NCBI GenBank assembly: GCA_026387175.1
Contig: JAPLME010000006.1
Location: 1 to 44,077 of the forward strand
DNA: 44,077 nt
DNA from: Candidatus Omnitrophota bacterium
Lineage (GTDB): Bacteria > Omnitrophota > Gorgyraeia > 2-01-FULL-45-10
Reading direction: 5' to 3'
Within the stretch, counting starts at the first letter, position 1. Each line of letters opens with the position of its first letter. The notes beneath the pieces are model-generated. The model was not told where the DNA came from, searched no databases, and saw only the letters and a program-made list of their open reading frames with translations. Of this stretch, positions 1 through 11,800 are shown one piece after another. Both the position numbers and the translations under genes were made by a program.

Positions 1-454
<454 letters not shown>

Positions 455-549
455 TAAAACTAAAGAGAACAATCTTGGCTTATTCCCGCAAATCTTAAAA
501 ATTAATCTAAAATTGCAGGGGTGTACGTCGGTCAAAACTCATTCAATTT

Positions 550-561
550 TGTTAAAGAGCA
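550..561 (-). promoter_or_regulatory. rRNA boxA antitermination element
   Basis: The minus strand reads TGCTCTTTAACA, identical to the boxA of Escherichia coli rRNA leaders, about 95 bases before the 16S 5' end. BoxA in the nascent RNA is bound by NusB/NusE (S10) and commits polymerase to antitermination. Its position downstream of a hairpin at 571-591 reproduces the boxB-boxA order of known rRNA leaders. Confidence 0.85.
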
Positions 562-570
562 GAGACAACA

Positions 571-591
571 AATCCACCCAGAAGGTGGATT
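571..591 (-). promoter_or_regulatory. boxB-like hairpin in rRNA leader
   Basis: AATCCACC and GGTGGATT form a perfect 8-bp stem around a 5-base loop, ten bases before boxA in the RNA. In known rRNA and lambda-type antitermination sites a hairpin (boxB) precedes boxA. Assignment as boxB is by position and shape only. Confidence 0.6.
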
Positions 592-620
592 AAAATAAAA
601 AAGACATCGAGACGATGTCT
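592..620 (-). terminator. Intrinsic-terminator-like hairpin inside the rRNA leader
   Basis: On the minus strand AGACATCG-TCT-CGATGTCT forms a perfect 8-bp stem (620-602), followed at once by TTTTT A TTTT (601-592). It lies downstream of both candidate rRNA promoters and upstream of the boxB-like hairpin and boxA, so polymerase would meet it before the antitermination signals. It could be a leader attenuator or an RNA processing stem. The stem is modest in GC, so termination strength is uncertain. Confidence 0.5.
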
Positions 621-713
621 GTCGCATCCTCCGCTTACTTCATAACCCTAAAATGTCAATGGAAAATATTCAATAACTTCTCCATTTTTGGGTGACCACT
701 TGCGCTGCCAGTA

Positions 714-741
714 AGTATATCATACTTCCTGGCATTTACAA
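714..741 (-). promoter_or_regulatory. Candidate rRNA promoter P2
   Basis: On the minus strand TTGTAA (741-736) is followed after 16 bases by TATACT (719-714). The same stretch forms a hairpin, TGCCAG at one end pairing with CTGGCA at the other with AAGTAT/ATACTT inside, so the -10 hexamer could be single-stranded DNA in a promoter or part of a leader RNA stem made from P1. Weaker -35 than P1, hence lower confidence. Confidence 0.4.
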
Positions 742-770
742 GGTCTTACCCCGCCACTAGGCAGGTCCCC

Positions 771-815
771 AATATATCATAATTCTAAATCTTGTCAACT
801 ATTTTTTTAAAAAAA
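771..815 (-). promoter_or_regulatory. rRNA promoter P1 with A/T-rich UP element
   Basis: On the minus strand a perfect -35 TTGACA (798-793) is followed after 16 bases by TATATT (776-771). Upstream lies a T-tract/A-tract (815-801) like an UP element. The base run right after the -10 is GGGGACC, a GC-rich discriminator of the kind that makes rRNA promoters sensitive to ppGpp (known in Escherichia coli, inferred here). Predicted start near 764, giving a leader of about 310 nucleotides before 16S. The promoter begins only about 13 bases after the stop codon of the upstream TPR gene. Apart from the listed elements I see no gene in 455-827. Confidence 0.8.
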
Positions 816-827
816 GTACACCTGGGA

Positions 828-1460
828 TCAATCCCTGTATTCCTGGTCTATAAATGAAAAATCCGGCTCCATCCTTGGGTCCGAATTGGCCCTCATGAAC
901 TCAATGGCATACTTGGCCTTGGCAGCCGTATGGGTAGTCGGATCTATCTCTATAGCTTTTGAAAAAAGGTTGTATGCGCTCGACCTATTACGTTCATAAA
1001 CATAATAGTATATCCCTGAATTATATATAGCCACTTGGTCCTTGGGAGAGAGCTTCAATATCTCATCCAATATGGCGCGAGCCCTCTCGTATTTCTTCAG
1101 TTCAAAATATATAGCACAGATGTCGTGAAGGCTTTCGATGTAAAATTGCTTAATATCGTCGTTTGCCGCCAAAGGCCTCATATTCTCCCTAAATAGATCG
1201 AACTCTTCGCCCACCTCCTCGAACTTTTGCATAGAGAAATAGACCTTGCCTTTATACATATATGCCATAGGATATTTCGGGTCTATCGATATCGCCTTAT
1301 CCAGATATTTCAGAGCCTTCTTGTAGTCGCCTTCTTTACGACATGCCTCTCCCAGCGACGATAACGTAGATGCATCTTCTTCAGCCGAGACGACTATCGC
1401 GCCTGAGACGAGAATAAATGCCGTAATTAAAACCGTGATTATTTTTTGATTTGTGGGCAT
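828..1460 (-). CDS. Exported TPR-repeat protein
   Basis: A 210-residue protein. I start it at the ATG at 1460 rather than the in-frame start at 1535, because from 1460 the product begins with a good signal peptide: a short lysine-containing head, then a hydrophobic stretch IITVLITAFILVSGAIVV and a VSA-E cleavage-like site. The longer start would also overlap the tyrS reading frame. The mature part holds about four tetratricopeptide repeats, recognisable by pairs such as ALKYLDKAISIDPKYPMAY and AYNLFSKAIEIDP, so it probably acts as a periplasmic or envelope protein-binding scaffold. It starts 10 bases after the tyrS stop and is probably cotranscribed with it. No clear Shine-Dalgarno site is seen. 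The partner is unknown. Confidence 0.85.
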   Translation of the reverse strand: MPTNQKIITVLITAFILVSGAIVVSAEEDASTLSSLGEACRKEGDYKKALKYLDKAISIDPKYPMAYMYKGKVYFSMQKFEEVGEEFDLFRENMRPLAANDDIKQFYIESLHDICAIYFELKKYERARAILDEILKLSPKDQVAIYNSGIYYYVYERNRSSAYNLFSKAIEIDPTTHTAAKAKYAIEFMRANSDPRMEPDFSFIDQEYRD

Positions 1461-1470
1461 AATATTGTGG

Positions 1471-2676
1471 TTACTTAAGCAGGACTCTTGCGAATTTCTT
1501 TCCGACTCGGATTTGGTATTCTTTACCTGATGCAAGAGTAATATTGATGTCGGTCACTTTGGCACCATCTAGCTCGACTGCGCCTTCCTGTATTTTACGC
1601 TTCGCCTCTCCCCTGCTGGCGAGGATCTTAACGCCATCGACCAGGACCGAAATAATAGTCGGTTTATCCCCTATCGAAATATCCTGCAAAGTTATATCCT
1701 GAGGAAAACCCTTATCTTTGAATGCCCTATCAAACTCTAATACCTGCAATGAGGCGGCTTCCGCGCCATGGTATTGGCCGACGATTATCTTTGCCAGATT
1801 TACCTTGGCATCCTTTGGATGGAGCTTGCCGTCTGTCACATCCTTTTTTATCTTAGCTGTATCCTCATCCGTCAAAAGCTCGTAATATTTGTACATGAGC
1901 TCATCCGAAACCGACATCAGCTTACCGAACATATCTTTCGGATTCTCGCTTATCCCGACATAGTTGCCGAGAGATTTGGACATCTTCTGGACGCCGTCTA
2001 GTCCTTCTAGTAGCGGCATCGTTATGACAACCTGAGGCGCCATCATATAAGCGCCCTGGACGTCACGGCCTACAAGAAGGTTGAATTTCTGATCATTCCC
2101 CCCCAGCTCGACATCTGCCTCAAGCGCTACTGAATCGTAACCCTGGAGGAGCGGGTAAAGAAATTCAAGCATCGTGATATTCTTCTGCTGTTTTATGCGG
2201 TTCGAGAAGTCATCGCGCTCAAGCATTCTCTGGACCGAATAACGGGACATCAGTTCGGCAGTTTTGGCAACATCCATCTTGCCGAGCCATTCACTATTAA
2301 ACCTGATCTGTAATTTATTTACGTCAAGAATCCTGGATACTTGATGTTCGTACGTCTTGGCGTTCTGGATCACCTCTTCCTTGGTGAGACGGGGCCTTGT
2401 CTTCGATTGTCCCGAGGGGTCACCTATCATGGCGGTATGGTCACCTATTAGGAATACTACTTTATGCCCAAGATCCTGGAAATGGCGCAGTTTCCTCAAT
2501 AATACAGTATGGCCGAGATGAATATCAGGAGCGGTGGGATCAAATCCCGCTTTTATAACGAGTGGTTTATTGGTTTTAATGGCACGCTCAAGTTTCTTCC
2601 TGAGCTCATCAGACTGGATGATCTCAACGGTGCCGCGCTTAATAAGGCCTAATTGTTTATCTATATCTTTTTCCAT
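1471..2676 (-). CDS. tyrS: Tyrosyl-tRNA synthetase
   Basis: Class I aminoacyl-tRNA synthetase that charges tRNA-Tyr, 401 residues from the ATG at 2676. The class I signatures are intact: HLGH at residues 53-56 within a [11 protein letters not shown] context and KMSKS at 231-235. Residues from about 335 to the end form an S4-type RNA-binding domain ([19 protein letters not shown] region) that contacts the tRNA. The upstream in-frame TTG at 2712 is rejected because it lies inside the -35 element of a strong promoter. That promoter puts the transcription start almost on the ATG, so the message is probably leaderless or nearly so; no Shine-Dalgarno site is visible. The downstream TPR gene follows after 10 bases. 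Confidence 0.97.
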   Translation of the reverse strand: MEKDIDKQLGLIKRGTVEIIQSDELRKKLERAIKTNKPLVIKAGFDPTAPDIHLGHTVLLRKLRHFQDLGHKVVFLIGDHTAMIGDPSGQSKTRPRLTKEEVIQNAKTYEHQVSRILDVNKLQIRFNSEWLGKMDVAKTAELMSRYSVQRMLERDDFSNRIKQQKNITMLEFLYPLLQGYDSVALEADVELGGNDQKFNLLVGRDVQGAYMMAPQVVITMPLLEGLDGVQKMSKSLGNYVGISENPKDMFGKLMSVSDELMYKYYELLTDEDTAKIKKDVTDGKLHPKDAKVNLAKIIVGQYHGAEAASLQVLEFDRAFKDKGFPQDITLQDISIGDKPTIISVLVDGVKILASRGEAKRKIQEGAVELDGAKVTDINITLASGKEYQIRVGKKFARVLLK

Positions 2677-2683
2677 AGCCTGT

Positions 2684-2712
2684 ATTTTACAGAGTGAAAA
2701 AGACAATGTCAA
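2684..2712 (-). promoter_or_regulatory. tyrS promoter (near-leaderless)
   Basis: TTGACA (2712-2707), 17-base spacer, TAAAAT (2689-2684) on the minus strand. Only seven bases separate the -10 from the ATG at 2676, so initiation should fall at about 2677-2676, at the start codon itself. The terminator T-run of the giant gene ends at 2721, eight bases before the -35. Confidence 0.8.
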
Positions 2713-2720
2713 CCTATATC

Positions 2721-2788
2721 AAAAAACCGAGCCACCGGAGCGGCAGAGCCGACGCTAGTAAGCTCTGCCGTAAATTCCGGCAGCTCGG
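2721..2788 (-). terminator. Strong intrinsic terminator after the giant gene
   Basis: On the minus strand CCGAGCTGCCGGA (2788-2776) pairs with TCCGGTGGCTCGG (2739-2727) over 13 positions, two of them G-U. After a small internal loop CGGCAGAGC pairs with GCTCTGCCG over nine more. A run of six T (2726-2721) follows directly. It lies 22 bases after the stop codon of the 3129-residue gene and isolates it from tyrS. Confidence 0.88.
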
Positions 2789-2810
2789 GAAAAATCAAAA
2801 ACAAACACTC

Positions 2811-5800
2811 TTACAACGCCGTTAATACCGCGTCCTGCATCTCCTTCCATTCTTCTATCTCTTTAAAGTCTATAGGCTTAATCCTTAACGGGAATAAACC
2901 ATTAAGGATATTATTTACTATGTTCGGATCATTAACAAGGTCGATCGCTCCCGGATTAGAAACAAGCGACTTAATAAGATCCACGAGAAGCCTTTTAGAA
3001 TCCGGCGTCATGTCCTTACCATATCTGCCGTAATTAAGTAGACCTTTGCCTAGCACTATATGCATCACGTTGTCGATTATGCCGCTGTCCGGTATATTTT
3101 CTTCTCCGACGACCGATACTAAATCGGTTAGTTGCGGATATGTATTTTTTACAACCTCTTTAACAACTGCAACCCCTTCCCTCTCAGATGGGGCAAATAT
3201 TATGGCACGGGCGGTATTGTCACCGCGACCTATCCTATCCTGAAGCTCTGACATGGCCTTCGGCAAGACTTGCTTCTTCAAATTCTCCATCCAATCATCT
3301 CCGAATTTATAACTATATGGCACCGTATCCTGACCATAGTCTTTATGAAGTTTTCTCACAGTATCATGATTTACCGCTGTCTGCTTCGGCAGATAAATAT
3401 CGGAACCGGGCATTATAATGATATCCGCGGTACCTTTACTGATATCCGCTATGACCGCCTTCGCAGCCTCAATTTGCGGTTCAATGAGAGCTTTCAACGC
3501 GTCTGCCTTGCCGGATAGATCCCCCAGATAAGCCTCTCTGTCCGGCGACACGGAAGTCACAGGTGCTTCGACCTTGCCCACAATAGGCACGGAGTTGTTA
3601 TTGAAGATAGCGGTCCATAGAGTAAGCTGTGCATCTAACGTCGCTCTGAAGCCCTTTAATTTATCCGATATCATACCCATATTATTCTCTTTAATCGCAT
3701 CTTGTATACCCGGTCCCTCGCTTAACAACTCCTGTATTACCCGCTTTTCGGAATCTACCAACTCATAATTCGCCATAAGATAGGAAAGAACGTTAAAAGC
3801 CTCATCCCATCTGCTCCACGATTTAATAAGATTAGGGGCTCCCACTATATTATCTTTATCGCTTGCATCTATAGCGATAGTATATAATTCGGCGGCAAGC
3901 AGAAGGTCCTCGACAGCCATAAGGAGCGTTTCTTTGGATGGAGGCTTCAGCGATTGCAATATTTTGATCGAATCCATACCATCTGTAGGAATCGCATGTC
4001 CTCCTAGATTTGCCTCTTCCACCAACTGCACTTCGTCTTTAGGGGCACCGGAGAACATCTCTTCCGCGCTCAGGATCTTAACATCACATTTTTCAACGCT
4101 GCGCTTTCTGTCAACAAACCATCGGTCTGGGTCAGTAATAGTGATGGTTTCCATCGGCGGATTTTCATTAATACCTTCTACAACCACAATTACATCTATA
4201 TCTGTAGGCGACCTGCCTGGAGGAGCATAACACCAGCTTCCATATATGTATATTCCTTTGATTAGCGACTTATCTATCTCTTTATCTTTAACCATAAGTT
4301 TTTTGTTCGCTTTGAGATATTCAACAATCATATCTTTTATAATATCCTGGAACCCCTCTTTCAAGCCCCCTAGGACCTTATCATTAAATAACTTTTTGTC
4401 GTTCTCTGATAATTTGGGATAATACCAGTTCCGTTCGGCAAGCATATCCATGATCGCCGTGCGCTCGGTTTCCGACAAAGCGGCAGCAGGCGTAGTTACA
4501 ATGCCTGGAGGGGTAATCATAGCCGATCGCTGCAGCATGGGAGACTCAACAGCGCGAAATTCCTGAACCAGCTCTCTTATTACCCCTTCCGCCTTTGAAT
4601 AATCCACGCCTTCAAGAGCTAAGGATTTAACCATTTGCATTTTTCTTAGCTGTGCGTTTAATTTTGCCTGAAGCGCGACAACGTCTCCAGCGTATTTAGC
4701 CGCATAATAACCGACATAGAATTGATAGGCTGCTTTTTGATTCTCATCCACCATGTCTTTTATTGCATTTTCTAAGCCTGCGTTTTCGCTAATAAGCTTG
4801 GCCCCCTCCACTCTTACAGCTTCAAAATTGCCTGTATCTATGACCTTGCTTTTATAATCGACTTTATCAAAATCAGCAGATGCGGAATGGTATTTTTGTT
4901 CTACGATAATCGTGGGCAGATCCTCCTCTTTTAGAGTCAATGCCTTAATAAGAGCAGTGCAAGCTTCCATATCTATAATCCCTAATTCGTCAGAGACGCT
5001 AAGGTGGGCATCGGCAGAACTGAAGGTATCTGTAATTTTTTTAAGTATGCCTTTCCCTAATAAGTTAGCGGCATGAAGCTTGGTGGCGCGAACGGGAATA
5101 TTCAGATCTTCCAGCCCCCGGTAAAACTTTAGCAATTCTACAAAAGCATCATTTCCGCAGATCTCAAGATGGGAAAGATCGACTGTTGCATTAAGTAATA
5201 AATTTTCTTGTATCTCCGGTACGGTATAACCCTTGCTCTCCAAACGCTTTGAAGCTCCTTCGTATATATATTTTAAAGCCTCGACAAAATTCTTAGCGTC
5301 TAATGGGGATAAAGGCTGATTGCCATCATCAAATTTTTCTTCATCTGACAATTCATAATTTTCGATATTTGCGGCTATCCTGTTTTTACCGATTGCGGCG
5401 AGCTGTTTATTCTTTTCGGCTATCTGGACGACTGCGTCCACAACTTGATCTATGGAGCGGCCTTTCTTTTCTAATGCCTGAGTAGTTTGAGCAGCGCTGA
5501 CATGCAAAAGAAGATAACCTGCTTCGGGATTGAGCGCTTCGAGCACCATTAGTTCCCGAGCGACTGATTCCTTGTCTACTTTTCCCTGCTCTTGTAAGAC
5601 CCTGTGGTGAAGACCAACTTTAACACCAGCATTACGTAATGCTGCGCCAATAATCTCGAGCCTTTCCGGAGAATATTCGGAATTTAGATCAAATCGATTG
5701 GCCAAGAATGAAATTGGAGTGCCGGGCACGATCACTCCTGTATCTGAAACTAACTCTATACGTTCTACTCCTTTTTCCTTAATCAAATTAAGCACGGCGT

Positions 5801-8800
5801 CTTCCAGGGTCCAGCAGGTTCCCTCTGACTTTCTTTCCGGATCGACCTGGAAGAAGATGGATTCCCCTCCGTCCAATTTTCTGCCCCCTATTGCCTCGCG
5901 GAGTTCTTCCGCAAACCATCCGGGATTCTTTTGCCACTTACGTTCAGTTTCGGTTTTGGCTCTAGCATAATCCGCAGCAAGTTTCGGATCGGAACTCTTC
6001 TTTAAATATTCGATCTTGTCAAGATAACCCTTAGCTATTATAGGATCAGTTATCGTGGTTGTCGGCGCCGCTATAGCGGGCGCGGCTGGCGTAACGGCGG
6101 TTATATTTTCCGCTATAACATGGCCTTCGAAGGAACCTCCTACAAGTGCTTCAAGATAATATTTGGTTTCGTTATAATACCCGCCTATCTTGTCAAGGCT
6201 AAATTCATCTTCCCTGATATAGTCACCCACGCCGTCCTTACCGCGCTGAACCAGATTAAATTTGCTGTACCCGAAAGGACCTGCCAGGACTGTCTTCACA
6301 CCTATGTTCCGAGCATATCCTATGGTGTAATCTATAAGAGACTTCTTAATCTTCGCTTTTAAAGGTTCTATGATCGAGTAATCATCGCTTATTTCCATGT
6401 TATCTATAACCAGATAAGGCTTTTCGCTATCTTTAGCCAGAAAGAGCCATGCAAGCGCCATCGTCTTATTAGTGTCTTGGTCTATCACTTCCGCCACCTG
6501 AATGCCCTGGTCTATTAAGTGGTCTATCATGGCTTCGAAATGAGTGCGTGAATTAGTAGCCATACAGCAACCGGTAAAGTCTCCAAGGAATAGATCATGC
6601 GCCGGAGACCTATTCCACATCTTAATAGTGAAGTGCCTGCTCTTCTTGGCACGATCCATCACCTCTTCAGCGTCGGTGATGAGTTTCCTGAGTTCGAGAA
6701 GGGAGCTTCTGAGGTGCCCTATGGCTTCCTGTACCTCGACGTTGTCTTTCAGATTGCGCTCGAAAAACCCGATAGTTTTGGAATCAAGCAGCTTATCGAT
6801 ATTGACGGGATTTTTTTTGGAATCTTTTTCCGAAAATATCCTTATGAGCTCCAGACGTTTATTCCTAATAGGTGCAGTTTCCTTATTGGCAGGCACAAGA
6901 CGTATCTTGGCATTTTTATCATCTGATATCTTAAGCTGAAGATCGTTATCGATAAAATTGCGGAAGCTCTCTTTTTTACCGGATGGCAAGCAGTCGTATA
7001 GCTTTATTATAAGGTGTGCCGTACCCATAATGTAGCTTTCGGGATCTACCTCGAGATTGCGGTCCGAGAATGAGAAGCCCTCTTCGTAGGAATAGTTTAA
7101 CCATTTGTCTGGGTTTATTCCTGATTTTCTAATAGCTTCCCTTACTTTCTCGTTGTGGAGAGCCAGATCCTTGCCTTCCTCATTGTTATCAGTGATATCT
7201 GTAATAAATGTGTTAAATGTATCGTTAAACGTGGCTTTTAGAAGAGATTTGAAGAGCCTCGTCTTATCGAAGCTTCCAGTTTTTCGGTCAAGCTCAATAA
7301 TGAAATCCATGGCCACCTTCAGCCTCCCTATAAAGGGCATATAGAATTGCGCAAACACCTCCGGCTTCACGGATGAAGCATCGATATCAAGAGACTTCGC
7401 GAGATCTTTTATATATCTTTCGGCAAGCGTATTATATGTCCTCGAAAGGGGCGCCTTATTTTTTGCGGAGGCATTTAGTATTGAAATAAACGCATCTGTG
7501 TTCTTTAAGTCTATATACGCCATTGCTATCTCGAGTATCTTCTGGAAAGAGCCGGGGTCTTTCTTATCTGAAGACGAGTAGAGAGCTTCAAGCGCTTTTA
7601 TTGTGTTAGTATCATATAGTTTTACGGCCTCGAAAAACCTGTTGAGCCTGAATGGGTCTTTTACCCCCAAGAGACCCCTCAAGAATGCGAAAGCGTCTTT
7701 GCCCATGATGTCCGCAAGCATTACAACGGTAGCTGTGGATTCTTCCCAGAACTTCGCTTCATCTATCCTGCGGGACTCCTCTAAAGTCTTATTCTTCTCG
7801 GTAAAGAGGGCTTTAAGGTTATCGAATTCTTTGATAAGCGGCGTATTTTTTTCGGTTAATTTTAATAAGTCGAATTGTAACTTTAGATAGATGCTCACAA
7901 GATCATCGCCTGGATATTTATGGAGGGTTTCGGCATGGCTGTTTAAGAAGCCAGTAACCTGATTCGCGTATATAGGACTGATGCATGATACTGCAGCCCG
8001 GCGGCAATCATCAGGATTAGCAGGCGTCAGCATTGATTCGAGTATGCTAAAAATTCTACCCTCTTCCGCAGGATCAAGGTCGGGGCGCACAGCGATGAGG
8101 GATACTGCCGCTGCCATCTGAGAGGCCCACCCATCAGCCTCTCCCAACATAGACTCGAGCTCTCCCAAAGTTATCTTATTTTCTTTATAGATCTCAGGAT
8201 ATATTAGAATGAGAGATTCTGCCACTGTTCGAGAAACATCGGTATTGCGCAGCATGGATTTGAATATATCGAGAATTCTATTCTGGTCTACAGCATCAAG
8301 ATTGGGATATATGGTGCCTATAGATAGCCCTGCTATAAGGTTAGCAGTGAACCTATCGTGCTTCAGCATGTATTCAAATTTTTCGAGAACTCTCTTCTTC
8401 TCCATGGGATCGAGGTTAGGATATATGGCGCTGAGAGATTTTGCCGCTGCCTGTTGAATAACATAATTATTATTTTCCAGCATAGGCTCAAGATTTTCAA
8501 AGACCGTTTGCCGATCATTAGGATCATCAAGGTTGAGATATATAGCGCCAAGGGATATCACTGCCAAATTAACGATCCAGTTATTGCCGTCTTTAAGCAT
8601 GAGTATAATTTTTGATAAAGATATATCTTTGCTTTCTTTCCTTTTGTATAACACAGGATACGCAGCGCCAAGGGATTCCGACACCGCCTGCCTGACAATA
8701 GAAGTGTCGCTCCTAATCATAGATTCGAGTTTCTCAAGAATTCCTTGCTGGTCGTTAGACTCTAGGTCAGGACATATGGCGCCGAGAGATACTCCCGCCG

Positions 8801-11800
8801 CGAGGCGAGCAGCCCAGTTAGTTTCTGCCAGCATAAGCTTAAGCCTTTCAAGAGTCATCTCCCTTTTTCTGTAAAGTTCGGGATATATGGCGCCGAGTGC
8901 TTTTGCGGCAACCTGGCGGATATCGGAATCACTGTCTCTCAACATAAGTTCGAGTTTTTCGAGAGCTATCTTACCTTCCCTATAAAGCATGGGATATATG
9001 GCGCTCAGAGATTCCATCGCCACATTGCGGGCAGCCCAGCTATCAGCGTCTCTAAGCATGGATTCGAGCTTTGAGACACGAAGGATAGTATCTCTTAAAG
9101 CTTGCTTAGTTTCTAAGGTAACTGACGCAGAAACAGGTTCTTTGATCCCGCCCATAATAGATGCACTATTGCCGGGGAAGAGGAGAATCTTATCGCCGAC
9201 AATAACGTTATTTTCATTATAAGTTACGATTGAGACTACGCCTTCGGTGACAGTGACCTCGGTGCGATACGTGCCCGGCGCGTATGCCGTAGTGGTCCTC
9301 GCTGAGGACTCCACAAGAATAGCCCCGCCTCCTATTTTTGCGGTAACAGCTATGCTCTGTCCTTCGAACAGAGTGTGTGTATCGCCGACAATATCGCCTT
9401 TTTCGTTATAAAAAGCGTATGTAACCTTGCCTTCAATAACAGTGACCTCGGTCCGATATATTCCCGGCGGATAGTTTCTGGCAAGGGTTGGCTCATTTTT
9501 CCAAATAAATAACTCATTATTACCGGCAATATAAAAATCCGTTGGCAATGGAATATCAGTATTCAAGTATTTTTCACGAATAGGTATGAATTTCAGCTTT
9601 TTACCAGCCTTTTCGCTCGAACCTTCAATCTTATTGCGCAAACTGCCAAAAACCCCTGTCGGCTTAATTACAACTTCGGCGCCACGCTTAAGCTTCTTCA
9701 AAATGTTGGGGTCTCTTAATAATGTAAACAGATCCTCCACAGCCTCCGGTTGTGGATTGACCAGAAGAATATAGTCTATGGAATTATCCTGTAGTGAATT
9801 GAGTATTTCGGAACTAGCCCTAACAACTGATAGATTATCCAAGGGTTTATTCAGGGGATTGCCTAGTTCATCCAGCGGTAACTTTCCGCGCGCAAACATA
9901 TTTGCATAGTCCTTATATTTTGGAGCCCTGGACTTCGGATCATATATATCTGTAGCAATGATCCCCATATCTCCATTTTTCTTGGCTATAGCAGAGGCTG
10001 TTTTCCCGCTACCACATCCGATCTCCAATAATATTTTAGCTACCTTATTACCGCCTCTTAAATTGCCTTGTGAGATGCCAATAGCCTTTTCTATTTCAGC
10101 ATTATTCGATATACATTTTGGCATGTCTTTAGGCATATTTTCCCGCATATCTTTTTGCATATTTTCAAGATACGTTCTTAACGAAGGCAACGCTGTAGGC
10201 TGTGTAGTGTGTGGAGCTGACAGCGCTGGCGCAGTAGCTACCGGGGTTGTCAGCACAGGCAACTCGTTAATAATGCTGTTGACATCAATTCTTGGTAGGC
10301 CAGCTTCGGAAGAATTGACTACATTAAGCTCTCCATCTATAACCAACCTATTATCACCATTAAATACCACCACCAGGCCTTGATTACTTATATTCATTTC
10401 CAATATCTTAGCTTTCAACGCAATCATTATTCTAAGGTGCCGCTCAAAATCATCGCCTTCAACCTTTATGCCAAGTTCGTTAAGGATGCTTGCTATGGCA
10501 AGCGATGAATTGAACAGCGTTGCGAGACGCGGATCCATAATGTCTTGTTTACCTGATAATAATTTGAAGTAGGGGCTCTTATAGCCTTCATCGTTTTTGA
10601 AATTCGGGATTATCGATATATACGATATGCCTTCTTTTCTGAATATTTCGCAGAGATTGTCGGTGTGAAAGCCGCCTGTAACTAGAATGGAGGCCGTTTG
10701 CGGCGCTCGCCCATCGGCCGCAAACTTAAGATTCTTTACAAATGCGCTGTCACGTTTAAATGAATACTCATAGAACTTCGATATCTCTTCGCGGTAACGA
10801 TCGATATCGTTAATATTTCCATTGAGCGTTGCCGTTATCTTATACTTTGGAGCGTTCGCGTCGATGAAGCGCTCATAATTGGAGAGCCTGAAATCCCCTT
10901 CATTTGCCTCATAGTACCGGTAATCGTCTCTCGTTAAAGATATGTTGAATATATTTTTCATTATCGCGAAGTTCTTGGAAAGCCGGGCAAGGTCTCTCTG
11001 GGTTTCATTCTCGAAAAACGCATCCTTTATCTTTGTCTCTAAAATATCTATCTCGTCCATAACCTTCATCTTATCCATCGCGTCATACAGCGCTATGTAG
11101 ACTATGTACTTCGTAAACTCAGGCAAATCCTGCAGGTTAATGCCGGATTTCTTTGCCCTGTCCATAAGATAAGCGTAGAAATCTTTCTGAGAGATCCTCT
11201 CTGCCTTAAATTCAACCGTCTTTACGACAAGTTCCTCCATGGCGTTTTTTGACAGCTTCTTGTGCAGCATATCGATAAGCTGATCCCGCTCATTATTCGC
11301 CTTATTGAAATCTATTGCGGATTCTTCCTGCTGAGCTTGGTTCAGCAAAAATATGTTGTGGTAGGGTTTAATATCTATCGCTTTAGCTTTAGCCTCACTC
11401 AATAAATAGGCAAGGTATTCTTTAAATCCCAGATTATCCGCTTTATACTGGGAATATTTTGTATCGAATTCCAGGAGTTCTTTTGAATAAATCTTGATCT
11501 TAAGATTTGTCAGTATACAGCTGAGTGATTTTAAAAATACTTCGGCCTCATCCTTGTGTGCGAAGGAATTCCTGTAAACATTGAGATTATCTACGTAGAG
11601 CGCCGGATCTTCTATGCCCCAGAGAGTAACCTTCTCGGGATTATTCACCGCGAAGTATTCAGCGCCATTCACCAGGCCATCCTTCACAAAATAGTCAGAG
11701 GTCTTTTCCCTTACCTCCTTGTCTGCGATAGAGGTAAATACGGATAGATCATAGCCTTTGGCTCCACCCTCCAGGTTAATAGCGCGTATCCCATAATTAT

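Noticed and set aside
635-665. A further TTGACA in the rRNA leader as a third promoter
   Set aside because: No acceptable -10 hexamer at 15-19 bases downstream.
6544-6939. 131-codon plus-strand frame opposite the giant gene, and other long antisense frames such as 15669-16322 and 35579-36430
   Set aside because: They are antisense shadows of well-supported genes, with low-complexity or implausible composition and no ribosome sites.
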